Source: Alkalihalobacillus sp047302405
GTDB lineage: Bacteria > Bacillota > Bacilli > Bacillales > Bacillaceae_D
Reading direction: 5' to 3'
DNA: 64,000 nt
Assembly: GCF_047302405.1 (NCBI RefSeq)
Contig: NZ_CP154853.1
Span: forward strand, 1,364,001-1,428,000
In this document: piece by piece, positions 1-9,370 of the stretch
Numbering within the stretch: the stretch's first letter is position 1
Layout of the letters: the number at the start of each line of letters is the position of its first letter
Made by a program: the position numbers and the translations under genes
The notes under the pieces: model-generated
Database searches by the model: none
What the model was told of the DNA's origin: nothing
Seen by the model: only the letters and a program-made list of their open reading frames with translations

Positions 1-1198
1 AGGCTTCTAGTCCCATTGGTCCTCGTGCATGCAGCTTTTGTGTACTAATTCCTATTTCTGCCCCAAAACCAAATTCAAAACCGTCTGTAAAACGAGTAGA
101 GGCATTGTGGTAAACAGCAGCTGCATCAACTTGATTTAAAAAGGCCTCAACATTTTCACTTGTTTCACTAATGATCGCTTCTGAATGATAGGTGCCATAT
201 TTTGAAATATGACTAATAGCCTCAGTGACAGTTGGAACTATTTTTAAAGCTACTTTAAAATCTAAGTATTCATCGGCCCAGTCTGATTCAGTCGCTAATT
301 GAAACTGAGGAAACTTGTTTTTTAATGTAGCATCACTATAAACCTCAACATTTTTATCAATAAGAATGGTGACTAAATCATCCAAATGTTTATCCGCCCA
401 TGTTTGATGGACTAAAATCGTTTCGGCCGCATTACAAACAGAGGGGCGCTGTGTTTTAGCGTTTACGGCAATAGACAGGGCCATTTCCTTTTTAGCTGAA
501 TCATCGATATAAATATGGCAGTTGCCAACACCGGTTTCTAATACAGGAATCGTTGCGTTTTGAACGACGGTTTGAATTAATCCAGAACCACCTCGTGGGA
601 TGAGGACATCAACAAATTCATTAAGCTTAAATAATTCTGCGGCAGTTTCATGGCTCGTATCTTCAATTAATTGAATCGCCGCTGTTGGAATTGTTGTTTG
701 TTCTAACGCTCGGTGGAGAACCGCGACGATTGCTTTATTAGAGTGAATCGCTGAAGAACTACCACGTAATAAAACCGCATTACCTGCTTTAAGGCAAAGG
801 CTCGAAGCATCGACGGTCACATTTGGACGTGCTTCATACACCATTCCGATCACTCCTAGTGGGACACGAACTTTCCGAATTGTTAACCCGTTCGGTCTTG
901 TAAATTGCTCGAGTTCTTCGCCAATCGGATCGTTTAACTGAGCGACTTGTTTTAGTCCTTCAGCCATATCCTTTATTCTAGCTTCTGTTAGAGATAAACG
1001 ATCAATTAAGCCGTCATTTAAGCCATTTTGTCTGCCAGCTTCCTGATCTTTTTTATTTTCTGCTAAAATAAAGGATTGCTCTTTCACTAATTGTTGGGCC
1101 ATTGAAAGCAATGCGGTATTTTTTTCTTCGGTCGTTTTGAGACCGAGTTCAACGGTTAATTCTTTGGCTCGTTTTGCTTTTTCTCTTAATTCATTCAT
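1..1198 (-). CDS. proA: gamma-glutamyl phosphate reductase, 3' end cut by window
   Basis: ProA reduces gamma-glutamyl phosphate to glutamate semialdehyde with NADPH, the second step of proline synthesis. About 399 residues are visible from the ATG at 1198, which is preceded by a GGGAGAG ribosome site; the family is about 415 residues, so only the last few are outside the window. The aldehyde-dehydrogenase-like fold is recognisable: motif VPLGVIGMVYEARPNVT near residue 110 and the catalytic cysteine in QRPSVCNAAET near residue 255. It follows proB by 24 bases and shares its T-box-controlled transcript. The frame is intact throughout. Identification is secure. Confidence 0.96.
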   Translation of the reverse strand, partial: MNELREKAKRAKELTVELGLKTTEEKNTALLSMAQQLVKEQSFILAENKKDQEAGRQNGLNDGLIDRLSLTEARIKDMAEGLKQVAQLNDPIGEELEQFTRPNGLTIRKVRVPLGVIGMVYEARPNVTVDASSLCLKAGNAVLLRGSSSAIHSNKAIVAVLHRALEQTTIPTAAIQLIEDTSHETAAELFKLNEFVDVLIPRGGSGLIQTVVQNATIPVLETGVGNCHIYIDDSAKKEMALSIAVNAKTQRPSVCNAAETILVHQTWADKHLDDLVTILIDKNVEVYSDATLKNKFPQFQLATESDWADEYLDFKVALKIVPTVTEAISHISKYGTYHSEAIISETSENVEAFLNQVDAAAVYHNASTRFTDGFEFGFGAEIGISTQKLHARGPMGLEA

Positions 1199-1222
1199 CT
1201 TTATTCACTCTCCCTAAAAATA

Positions 1223-2353
1223 TTATTTAGATATTGATGAAGATTTTTTTATTGTCACCCAATGATCGCGGTGAATGACTTCAGGTTTGTTTAAATGAAA
1301 GGTTCGTTTTGCTTCCAGACTGGAAAGTCCCTTAATTTGATTGAGTTCTCCGGAAGAAACATTTGACTTTCCTTTCCCAATCAATAAGCCTTCTTCATTG
1401 TAAACATCAATGACTTCATTCCGATTAAAAATACCGTCAATGTGTAACACCCCAGCTGGTAAAAGACTTTTTCCGAGTGAGTGTAGAGCAAAAGCTGCTC
1501 CGCGGTCGACTGTGATTGAGCCACTACTCGTGGAGTGAAGAGCAATCCATTGTTTGTTCGTTGGCATCATCGCTTCAGCTTGAAATGAACCGATATATGT
1601 TCCATCACCATGACCTGCAATGATGTCAATTAATTTATCTTCTCCAGCTCCTTTTCCGATAAAAACATTAACGCCAAGTGAGAGGGCGGTTTCGGCTGCT
1701 AATATTTTTGATTTCATTCCTCCTGTGCCTACTTTTGAGCCACTATCACCAGCCATTTCAAGTAATTCTGGTGTTATTTCTTTCAGCTGATCATATTTTT
1801 CGGCTGTAGGATCAAGGTTCGGGTTGGCACTGTATAAGCCATTGACATCCGTCAAAATACATAAGATATGGGCATGGATAAAACCACTTACAAGAGCGGA
1901 AAGCATATCATTATCACCAAATGTTAATTCTTCAATTGAAGTGGAGTCATTTTCATTAATAATCGGTAGAGCACCTCGTTTTAATATTTCGCTAATGGTC
2001 GAATAGGCATTTTGGAAACGATGACGGTCCGAAAAATCATCTCTTGTTAGTAGGATTTGGGCGGGAATAATCCCTTCGTTTTGAAACTGCTCAATATAAC
2101 CTTGCATCAGTAAACCTTGACCAACAGAAGCGGCTGCTTGTTTTCCAGCTATTGTCACAGGTTTTGTTGGGTAACCAAGGGCAGAAAACCCGGCTGCTAC
2201 AGCACCTGAAGAGATAAGAATAACTTCATGTCCTTGCTTTTTTAATCGACTTAAGGCTTGAACATGCTCTGTTAATTTGTTGATGCTAAGTGAGCCCGAT
2301 GGAGTTGTCAATGAACTGCTCCCAATTTTGACGACGATTCGTTGACGTTTCAT
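1223..2353 (-). CDS. proB: glutamate 5-kinase
   Basis: ProB phosphorylates glutamate to gamma-glutamyl phosphate, the committed step of proline synthesis. The 376-residue protein has the normal two-domain layout: an amino-acid-kinase domain (residues 1 to about 255, with KIGSSSL at the start, SSGAVAAG near 50 and GTGGMKSKI near 210) followed by a PUA domain (about 275-360). A GAAGGAG site lies before the ATG. It is the first gene of the proBA operon and sits directly behind a T-box leader, so it is probably induced when uncharged tRNA-Pro accumulates. Nothing is missing. Confidence 0.97.
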   Translation of the reverse strand: MKRQRIVVKIGSSSLTTPSGSLSINKLTEHVQALSRLKKQGHEVILISSGAVAAGFSALGYPTKPVTIAGKQAAASVGQGLLMQGYIEQFQNEGIIPAQILLTRDDFSDRHRFQNAYSTISEILKRGALPIINENDSTSIEELTFGDNDMLSALVSGFIHAHILCILTDVNGLYSANPNLDPTAEKYDQLKEITPELLEMAGDSGSKVGTGGMKSKILAAETALSLGVNVFIGKGAGEDKLIDIIAGHGDGTYIGSFQAEAMMPTNKQWIALHSTSSGSITVDRGAAFALHSLGKSLLPAGVLHIDGIFNRNEVIDVYNEEGLLIGKGKSNVSSGELNQIKGLSSLEAKRTFHLNKPEVIHRDHWVTIKKSSSISK

Positions 2354-2383
2354 TCTCTTCTCCTTCTTTCTATTTAAAAATAT

Positions 2384-2664
2384 AAAAAAAGCCCTCCGAT
2401 CCTATAAAAGGACGGAAGAGCCTATCTCCGCGGTACCACCTTGTTTGACATCTACATAGATGCCCACTCGTACCCGTAACGTGGGGGAACGGCTAGGTTT
2501 GCTAGCTGCTCAAGGACAGGTTCAATCATTTCAGGGGTCAAGGATCTTTCAGCCGATGAATCCTTTTCTCTTTAGACATGAATTTAATTTACTAATTCCT
2601 CTCAACGCGTATGTCTATAAAAATGTCATGTTATTGTGTAAACTTATTTTATCTCAAATGATTT
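2384..2664 (-). promoter_or_regulatory. T-box leader of proBA, with terminator
   Basis: On the minus strand the T-box core GGTGGTACCGCGG lies at 2440-2428. It is followed by an intrinsic terminator (2419-2384) whose 5' arm would compete with the antiterminator. Upstream is about 220 nt of structured leader with a GAGAGGAATTAGTA segment typical of stem I. The downstream genes make proline, so a tRNA-Pro specifier (CCN) is expected. A CCU in the segment CCCCTGAAA is a candidate, but I did not fold the RNA to confirm it. Confidence 0.9.
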
Positions 2665-2669
2665 TCTTT

Positions 2670-2699
2670 AGTATATAGTGAAGAAGGAAAACACGTCAA
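2670..2699 (-). promoter_or_regulatory. SigA-type promoter of proBA
   Basis: On the minus strand TTGACG (2699-2694) is separated by 18 bases from TATACT (2675-2670). Transcription would begin a few bases upstream of the T-box leader. Confidence 0.75.
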
Positions 2700-2760
2700 G
2701 CCCATAAACAAAAAAGACTTTATTTAATTAAAGTGAGTTTGAATATTTTCTAATTATTAC

Positions 2761-3001
2761 TGAACTTTCGCAGAGTATGATCGACTCTTAACCGTTGATA
2801 GAGATTGACTTTAGGGCGATACAATACTCAAATTGACTTTACATGAACGGTTCAATCGTTGACAGTCTGAACACATCTCTTCGTAGGCTGTTGAAGGAAT
2901 CTGTTCACTAAAATGAGGCCCTCCGGCCAAGGGCATTTGTTTAAGAGCTTCCCTTTTGCTCGGCCAGCTCGTTGAACGGATTTTCTCGATGCGAAAGTTG
3001 A
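2761..3001. repeat. MITE-like element, short copy
   Basis: A segment of about 240 bp is bounded by inverted ends TGAACTTTCGCA (from 2761) and TGCGAAAGTTGA (to 3001). Its two halves (2763-2917 and 2929-3006) match, in reverse orientation, the two ends of the longer element at 50350-51125 with only scattered differences; the roughly 545-bp middle of that copy is absent here. Flanks ATTATTAC and GTTATTAG agree at 6 of 8 bases, a possible decayed 8-bp target duplication. There is no coding capacity. It fills most of the gap between the proBA promoter and yqjQ. Confidence 0.75.
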
Positions 3002-3095
3002 GTTATTAGATAAAAAAAAGAGTGAAGTTTCCACAGTGACTAAGTGCATTTATGGTTTTAATAAAATATAAGATGAAGTAGATAGGTGAGGGAAA

Positions 3096-3872
3096 ATGAA
3101 AAAAACGATTTGGGTTACAGGTGGGACTAGTGGGTTAGGTAAAGAGATTGCCTTTCAATTATTAAAAAAAGACTATCATGTAATTGTGCTAGCAAGAAAT
3201 GAAGAGAAAATAAACCAGCTTGAGGAAGAGGCGAGAGGATATAATGGCAGGCTTTTGACTTGTCAAGTTGATATCCGTTCTGACCAGGAGGTAAATGAGG
3301 TCGTGGGTCATTTAGTGAAAAGTGGCCACCCGGTTGATGTTTTAATCAATAATGCGGGTTTGGGCATATTCGACTCTGTTATCGATGCTAAAACGGAGGA
3401 TATTGTCGAGATGTTTGAAGTAAATGTGTTCGGTTTGATTGCGATGACAAAGGCCGTGCTCCCTTATATGATTGAAAATAAAGGAGGTCATATTATTCAA
3501 ATTGCTTCTCAAGCAGGTAAGCTCGCAACACCAAAGTCCAGTGTATATGCGGCCACAAAACATGCTGTATTAGGATTTACGAATAGTTTACGAATGGAAG
3601 TAGAAGATGACAGTGTGAAAGTAAGTGCCGTCAATCCAGGACCGATTCAAACTCCTTTTTTTGACCGAGCTGACAAAACTGGGTCATATGTCAAAAATGT
3701 CGGGAAGATGATGCTAAAGCCAGAATATGTGGCCGAAAGAGTCGTGCAATTAATTGAAAAGCCAAAAAGAGAATTAAATTTACCAAGTTGGATGGGCTTC
3801 GGTTCAAAATTTTATCAACTCATGCCAACGGTGATTGAAAAGATCGCAGGCAAACAATTAAAGAAAAAATAA
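3096..3872 (+). CDS. yqjQ: short-chain dehydrogenase, YqjQ type
   Basis: This is a classical short-chain dehydrogenase/reductase of 258 residues, a probable NAD(P)H-dependent oxidoreductase of unknown substrate. The cofactor motif TGGTSGLG is at residues 8-15, NNAG is near 86, and the catalytic YAATK is near 152. From memory the sequence follows Bacillus subtilis YqjQ closely over its whole length, including FGLIAMTKAVLPYM and the C-terminal LPSWM region. The start is supported by a GGTGAGGG site. It is a single gene, sharing a bidirectional terminator with convergent yhgE. The substrate cannot be inferred from context. Confidence 0.88.
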   Translation: MKKTIWVTGGTSGLGKEIAFQLLKKDYHVIVLARNEEKINQLEEEARGYNGRLLTCQVDIRSDQEVNEVVGHLVKSGHPVDVLINNAGLGIFDSVIDAKTEDIVEMFEVNVFGLIAMTKAVLPYMIENKGGHIIQIASQAGKLATPKSSVYAATKHAVLGFTNSLRMEVEDDSVKVSAVNPGPIQTPFFDRADKTGSYVKNVGKMMLKPEYVAERVVQLIEKPKRELNLPSWMGFGSKFYQLMPTVIEKIAGKQLKKK

Positions 3873-3920
3873 CTTCGCCAGTAGTAAAGTGAGTGTCTTA
3901 ACTTGGAGATGAAGGAAGAA

Positions 3921-3954
3921 AAAACGAGAAGCCCACTTGAACTTCTCGTTTTTC
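3921..3954. terminator. bidirectional terminator between yqjQ and yhgE
   Basis: Perfect 10-bp inverted repeat AAACGAGAAG / CTTCTCGTTT with a 10-base loop. It is flanked by A-rich and T-rich tracts, so it can stop transcription from both convergent genes. Confidence 0.88.
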
Positions 3955-3996
3955 AATTTATAAAACCATTACTAATCCCATATAGAACTCATGAAA

Positions 3997-6456
3997 TTAC
4001 TTTTCAAACTGTCCGTGCTTGTTAAAGGTTAATTTAAAGAAAGCTAATGTTAGCACAATAGATAAGACAAGCAACCCACTTAAAAACAATACACTTTGAC
4101 CAGCAAGTGACGTCGATTCCATAAAGATGAGTGAGCGAAAACCTAAGACAGAATAGGTCATCGGTAGCCAGCCATGGATAGATTGTAATGGAGATGATAA
4201 TAATTCGACTGGAAAACTTCCACCGCTACCACCGAGCTGAACAATAAGTAAAATGATCGCAACAAACCGTCCAGGATTATCTAGAATACTAACAAGTGAA
4301 AAGATAAAGGTGACAAAAACAAGACCGGTAAACAAACTAAAGAAAACAAAGGCGATAGGGTGGGTCGTATCAAGCCCTATGACAAATATTAAAAATAAAC
4401 TAACGAATAAGCTTTGAATCATCGAAATCATCCAGACGACACCAAGTTTTCCTGTAAACCAATGTAACCAGTTTTCATGTAGTCCAAGCGGTTTTCGGAA
4501 TGGGAAGATAATCGATAAAGTTAACCCACCAACATATAAACCAATCGATAAAAAGTACGGACTCAATCCTTCTCCATAAGAGTAATTTTGCTCAGTATGC
4601 TTACTTGTTGATTGGACCGGATGAGAGAGCATTTTTTGTTGATCGTCATTTGGGTCAACTTGTAAGACCGTGTCTTCTAAAGACTGCATGTTGTTAGATA
4701 AACGTTCTGCCCCTTCATATAAAGAAAGTAAGCCTTCGGTTAATTGATGAGTGCCATCACTTGCTTCTGCTAATTTTTCAGTTAATAAAGAACTCCCTTC
4801 ATCTAAATCTTTTAAGCCATTATCTAATGTTGCAAATCCGTCTATTGCTTCATTGCTCATAGCTACTGCATCATGATAAGTCGTGGAAATAGATTGAATG
4901 CCGTTATCAAGTTCTTGAAGTTGGCTCAGTAATTTCGTTTCTAAATCAACCGCATTTGAGCTAATATCAACAAAAGAAGGAATTACATCAGTCGTTTCAT
5001 CAACCTTTTGCAAGAGAGAATCAATGGAACTTTGATATTTTTCCATCGATTGAGAGAGTGTTTCAATCAGTGAAAATCCTCTTTGTTCTTGCTTTTCTAA
5101 AGTGTGTATAAAGTCTTCTAACAATTGAATAACATCATCGATATGATTATTGAGCTCGTTATTGTTCTTTTCGCTTTCATCGATCGATTTTTCTAAACGA
5201 TTGATGGCGTTACTTTGTGATTGTAACCCATTTTCCACACCGTTTTGCATTTGGTTATACCATAAAGTAATTTCTTCGATTTCTCGCCATTCTGGTAAAT
5301 GATCGTCCAAGATTGGGGCAAATTGATCAAGTGTTTTATTAAGCAAAAGTAGATTAGACTGGGCATCATTTAAAAGGTTTTGAACATCCTTTAAATTTTG
5401 TGACGTAATGCTTTGATGATTTTCTATCTGATTGGATACTTTTTGAAGCTCTTTTAGGATAGATTGAATGCTTTCAATCATTTCATTTATGCCTACTTCG
5501 AATTGTTCAAGTTCAGAAGAAAGTGAATCTAATTGAGTAGATATGTCGGCGAGTTGTAAAGAAGTGTTGGTAAGAAAATGATAAAACTCGTCAAAATGGT
5601 CTTGCATTGGTTCTAACTCTTCAGCTAATTTTGAAATAGGTTCTTTTTCAAGTGTTTGGATCCATTGTTTATTCTGTGTTTGAAAATGAGCTAATTTTTC
5701 TTCCGTTTGCTGTAATGAATGGGACTGTTGTAATTGTTCTTGTAATTGCTGAGCCTGTAGTAAGAACTCTGTTACTCCGCTAGAAGCCTCGTGTATACCA
5801 TGACTAATTTCATTTGAACCATCTGCTAACTGTTCAATCGCAGCTTCTAATGACTCCAAGTTGCCATGAGCCTTTTCCGTCCCTTCCATAATTTCAGCTG
5901 AACCTTCATTTAACAAAATAATCGCATCAGCCATTTGGCTAAAGACATCATTTGCAACTTTTATATAAGCAAATGTTAACGAACGAGAAAGCTCTTCTTC
6001 CATTGTAGAAATAGCTGTACTAGCAATTTGTGAAGTGACAAAATTATAGTCTTCATTTATTTCATAAAAAATCGACGGAGTGTCAGGATCTGTGTTTTGC
6101 ACAGAAAGGATTTTCTCAGAAAAGTTAGTAGGGATTTCGACATAGAAATAATAATCAAAGTTTTCGAGACCTTCTTCCGCTTCTTCCTTTGTCACAAAAT
6201 CAAATAAAAAAGCAGGATCCTCTCTTAATTCGTCCACAAAATCATCACCAGCATGAATTTGTTCCCCTTCAAATTCAGCTCCTTGATCTTCATTTACAAC
6301 CGCAACAGGAAGCTGATCAATTTGATCGTATGGATCCCAAAAGAAACTAATCAATAATCCGCCATATAATAAGGGCATAACCGCAATACCGAGTAAGGCG
6401 ATAAATAGTTTTTTATCCTTCCATATTCCTTTTAATTCAGTTAAAAATCCGTTCAT
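3997..6456 (-). CDS. yhgE: YhgE/Pip-family ABC-2-like membrane protein
   Basis: An 819-residue membrane protein of the YhgE/Pip (phage infection protein) family. One transmembrane segment lies near residues 18-38. A long extracytoplasmic, glutamine- and leucine-rich region follows (about 170-620), with several predicted coiled-coil stretches and the DGxxxLxxG-type heptads usual in this family. About five transmembrane segments lie at the C-terminus (about 640-810), resembling the ABC-2 permease domain. Relatives act as phage receptors (Lactococcus Pip) or in type VII-like secretion and export, but no substrate can be named here. It lies 33 bases downstream of a TetR repressor gene, matching the yhgD-yhgE pair of B. 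subtilis. Confidence 0.88.
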   Translation of the reverse strand: MNGFLTELKGIWKDKKLFIALLGIAVMPLLYGGLLISFFWDPYDQIDQLPVAVVNEDQGAEFEGEQIHAGDDFVDELREDPAFLFDFVTKEEAEEGLENFDYYFYVEIPTNFSEKILSVQNTDPDTPSIFYEINEDYNFVTSQIASTAISTMEEELSRSLTFAYIKVANDVFSQMADAIILLNEGSAEIMEGTEKAHGNLESLEAAIEQLADGSNEISHGIHEASSGVTEFLLQAQQLQEQLQQSHSLQQTEEKLAHFQTQNKQWIQTLEKEPISKLAEELEPMQDHFDEFYHFLTNTSLQLADISTQLDSLSSELEQFEVGINEMIESIQSILKELQKVSNQIENHQSITSQNLKDVQNLLNDAQSNLLLLNKTLDQFAPILDDHLPEWREIEEITLWYNQMQNGVENGLQSQSNAINRLEKSIDESEKNNNELNNHIDDVIQLLEDFIHTLEKQEQRGFSLIETLSQSMEKYQSSIDSLLQKVDETTDVIPSFVDISSNAVDLETKLLSQLQELDNGIQSISTTYHDAVAMSNEAIDGFATLDNGLKDLDEGSSLLTEKLAEASDGTHQLTEGLLSLYEGAERLSNNMQSLEDTVLQVDPNDDQQKMLSHPVQSTSKHTEQNYSYGEGLSPYFLSIGLYVGGLTLSIIFPFRKPLGLHENWLHWFTGKLGVVWMISMIQSLFVSLFLIFVIGLDTTHPIAFVFFSLFTGLVFVTFIFSLVSILDNPGRFVAIILLIVQLGGSGGSFPVELLSSPLQSIHGWLPMTYSVLGFRSLIFMESTSLAGQSVLFLSGLLVLSIVLTLAFFKLTFNKHGQFEK

Positions 6457-6489
6457 AATACACCTCGATTTGTTGATATAAGCATAAAG

Positions 6490-7065
6490 TTATGTTGTTT
6501 TCATTTCACTCATAAAGTGTGATTTAAAGATGGTTATAATTTCATCTTGTTTTAGTGGTTTATAGGTTTCTTCATAATCAGAGACGAGCAGAATATAGGT
6601 TTTATACATTAAATAAGCGGTAACATGGCGATGGGTTGTTTGAAATTTCTTGTTCTCTTCCGCTTGTTTTAAAAGTTGATCAATGGAATCGATAATGACA
6701 TTTTCGATTTCCTTTAAGGCTCTTTTGGAATTTTCAGAAGCAAATACATTCATTTCATGGTGAAGCTTTGTCATAAATTGATGTTGCTTTCTGAATGTCA
6801 AAAGCTCTTCTAAGGCCGAACTGATATTATCAAAAAGATCCCTTTTTTCAGAGATAGAGCGATGAAAAACTTCCTGTACTTCCGCAATAATTTCTTGTAA
6901 AACGGCATTAAAAAGATCTTCTTTATTTTTGAAGGTTGTGTAGACAGTCCCTTTTCCGACATTTGCTAGTTTGGCAACTTGATCAATGGTTGTTGCTTTA
7001 AAGCCATACATGGAAAAAGATTCAGCGGCAGCATCTAAAATGAGTTTTCGTTTATTTTTTAACAT
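6490..7065 (-). CDS. yhgD: TetR-family repressor of yhgE
   Basis: A TetR/AcrR-type regulator with an N-terminal helix-turn-helix (ILDAAAESFSMYGFKATTI..VAKLANVGKGTVYTTF, about residues 6-45 from this start) and an all-helical ligand domain. The open frame extends 14 codons upstream to 7107, but the ATG at 7065 is preceded by AAAGGAC at good spacing and gives the normal N-terminus MLKNKRK, so I chose 191 residues. It probably represses itself and yhgE. A dyad candidate operator lies just upstream at 7088-7120. Confidence 0.87.
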   Translation of the reverse strand: MLKNKRKLILDAAAESFSMYGFKATTIDQVAKLANVGKGTVYTTFKNKEDLFNAVLQEIIAEVQEVFHRSISEKRDLFDNISSALEELLTFRKQHQFMTKLHHEMNVFASENSKRALKEIENVIIDSIDQLLKQAEENKKFQTTHRHVTAYLMYKTYILLVSDYEETYKPLKQDEIITIFKSHFMSEMKTT

Positions 7066-7087
7066 AATAAAGTCCTTTCGATTTTTA

Positions 7088-7120
7088 AAAAATGACCATA
7101 TGACCAATTAAGTCATTTTT
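7088..7120 (-). promoter_or_regulatory. candidate TetR operator upstream of yhgD
   Basis: Inverted repeat AAAAATGAC (7088-7096) and GTCATTTTT (7112-7120), with a further nested TGAC-N7-GTCA at 7101-7115. Its position in the presumed promoter region of the repressor gene fits autoregulation. No experimental consensus was available, so this rests on symmetry and position. The rest of the gap up to asnO (7121-7402) shows no gene or clear structure. Confidence 0.45.
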
Positions 7121-7402
7121 ATTGTGATGTTGTTCATTTTAGAACAAATTAACGAAGAAAACAATAAAAGGGCTCGTCAAAAATTACCGATGATTATGAA
7201 CAAATATGGGATGGTTTTTTGGAAGGGTTTTCAATTCATCATCAAATACTTGCATGAGAAAGGACTGAAGAGAAACAAGATTGAAACCAGTTGAAAGAAG
7301 AACGATCGCAGATGAAGCTGAATATGATAAGGAATGAGGGAGCCCAGAGATAAGGTAGAAGAGACATTATGAGAAAATTATTCCCAAAGGGGCTGATGAT
7401 AC

Positions 7403-9250
7403 ATGTGTGGTATTACAGGTTGGATTGATTGGCAGCTTGATATGCGAAAAGAGAAAGAAGAAGTTTTAAAAATGGCAACTACGCTAAATAAAAGGGGGCC
7501 AGATGATTTAAATGTATGGACGGGGCAACATGTTGGTTTTGGGCATGCACGTCTTATTGTCGTTGATCCAGAAGGTGGAGCTCAGCCGATGCAACGTGTT
7601 GTCAAGAATAAGACCTATACGATCGTCTATAATGGAGAGTTATACAATACAGAGGATTTGCGTAGTGAATTATTAAAACTAGGTCATACATTTAATGGTC
7701 ATTCAGATACAGAAGTCTTATTAAAGTCATACATTGAATGGGGTTATCAGTGTTTAGAAAAATTAAATGGTATTTTTGCGTTTGCGATCTGGAATGAGCA
7801 AGACCAGAGTTTATTTATGGCAAGAGATCGTCTTGGGGTTAAACCGTTATTTTATACAGTAGCTCATGGCAGGCTGCTGTTTGCCTCAGAACTAAAAGCG
7901 TTACTTGCACATCGTGACATTGAGCCGATCGTTGAAAGGGATGGTTTGGCAGAGATAATTGGGTTAAGTCCTTCACGAACACCAGGGCATGGAATTTATA
8001 AGAACATAAATGAATTAAGGCCTGCACATTTGCTGATTTATGACCGAAATGGAGCAAAAATTAGTCGTTATTGGACGTTAAAAGGCATAGAACATGTGCA
8101 TTCTACCGAAGAGACAGCTGAACATATTCAATACTTATTAAAAGATATTGTCAAAAGACAGCTTTTTGCCGATGTACCAGTTGGAATGTTTTTGTCAGGT
8201 GGAGTCGATTCAAGTGCATTAACCGCTCTTGCTGCCAAAATTTATGAGGAAGAAGGCAAAGGACAAATCCGAAGTTATTCCATTGATTATGATGAGAATG
8301 ATAAATATTTTAAAGCGAATGACTTCCAACCGAATTCCGATGCTCCTTGGATAAAAAAAGTATCTAAAGAATTAAATACAAAACATTATAATGCTATTAT
8401 TTCCATTGAAGAATTGGCTAATTATTTGGAGGAAGCTGTTTTAGTGCGGGATTTACCGGGAATGGCTGATATTGATTCTTCTTTGTTATGGTTTTGTAAG
8501 GAAATCAAAAATGATGTGACGGTCGGTCTCTCTGGAGAATGTGCCGATGAGATATTTGGTGGTTACCCATGGTTCTATCGTGAGGATTTATTAAATTTAG
8601 ATTTTTTCCCTTGGATGCGTTCCATTGATGAACGTGAAGCTTTATTAAATGATAAATGGAAAAAGAAGCTTGATTTAAAAGAGCATGTGTATCAAAGTTA
8701 TAAAGCCACGATTAAAGAAACACCAAAGTTTGCAAAGGATAATAAAACCGAGTCTCGCAGGCGTGAAATGGCGTATTTAAATATGATTTGGTTTATGACC
8801 AATTTACTCGAAAGAAAAGACCGGATGAGTATGGGGGCAAGCTTAGAGGTCCGTGTTCCGTTTTCTGACCATCGATTAGTTGAATATGTTTGGAACATCC
8901 CGTGGGAAATGAAACAACTTGATGGCCGAGAAAAAGGCATTTTAAGAAAGGCTTTAGAAGGGGTATTATCAAATGATGTACTTTATCGGAAAAAAAGCCC
9001 TTATCCGAAAACGCATCACCCCGTTTACACAAAAACAGTGCAAGAAAAAATGAAACGAATTTTAAAGGAAAAGGATGGTCCATTATTTGATTTTATTAAT
9101 AAGGAACGTTTGCAAGAAATCGCTGATACAGGCGGACTTCCAACAGGGAAACCGTATTTTGGTCAGTTAATGGCAGGTCCACAGCTTCTTGCTCATTTTG
9201 TGCAAATGGATTATTGGATGAGAACGTATAATGTGAAAATAGAAGGTTAA
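7403..9250 (+). CDS. asnO: asparagine synthase (glutamine-hydrolysing), AsnO type
   Basis: A 615-residue asparagine synthetase B. The N-terminal glutamine amidotransferase domain starts MCGITGW with the nucleophile Cys2, followed by NKRGPDD and YNGELYN. The synthetase domain has the PP-loop SGGVDSS near residue 265 and SGECADEIFGG near 377. Compared from memory, it follows B. subtilis AsnO (YisO), the paralogue needed for sporulation, better than AsnB; signature stretches include SPSRTPGHGIYK and RKKSPYPKTHHP. It is monocistronic, ending in a strong terminator. ATG is the only sensible start because Cys2 must be exposed. Its specific sporulation role is inferred from the homologue. Confidence 0.93.
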   Translation: MCGITGWIDWQLDMRKEKEEVLKMATTLNKRGPDDLNVWTGQHVGFGHARLIVVDPEGGAQPMQRVVKNKTYTIVYNGELYNTEDLRSELLKLGHTFNGHSDTEVLLKSYIEWGYQCLEKLNGIFAFAIWNEQDQSLFMARDRLGVKPLFYTVAHGRLLFASELKALLAHRDIEPIVERDGLAEIIGLSPSRTPGHGIYKNINELRPAHLLIYDRNGAKISRYWTLKGIEHVHSTEETAEHIQYLLKDIVKRQLFADVPVGMFLSGGVDSSALTALAAKIYEEEGKGQIRSYSIDYDENDKYFKANDFQPNSDAPWIKKVSKELNTKHYNAIISIEELANYLEEAVLVRDLPGMADIDSSLLWFCKEIKNDVTVGLSGECADEIFGGYPWFYREDLLNLDFFPWMRSIDEREALLNDKWKKKLDLKEHVYQSYKATIKETPKFAKDNKTESRRREMAYLNMIWFMTNLLERKDRMSMGASLEVRVPFSDHRLVEYVWNIPWEMKQLDGREKGILRKALEGVLSNDVLYRKKSPYPKTHHPVYTKTVQEKMKRILKEKDGPLFDFINKERLQEIADTGGLPTGKPYFGQLMAGPQLLAHFVQMDYWMRTYNVKIEG

Positions 9251-9260
9251 GTAAATGATT

Positions 9261-9301
9261 AAAGCTCTTAAGTGAGATCATTCATGCTTAAGGGCTTTTT
9301 G
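9261..9301 (+). terminator. terminator of asnO
   Basis: Inverted repeat AAAGCTCTTAAG / CTTAAGGGCTTT followed by a T-run. Confidence 0.85.
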
Positions 9302-9370
9302 GTTTACAAATGAAAGGTGCAAATGTACACTATTGGTATTTACTGGATAGATGGTCGAGGGGTGAAAAAA

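Noticed and set aside
2460..2678. 72-residue plus-strand frame over the proBA leader
   Set aside because: Antisense to a well-defined T-box RNA; no ribosome site and no protein similarity.
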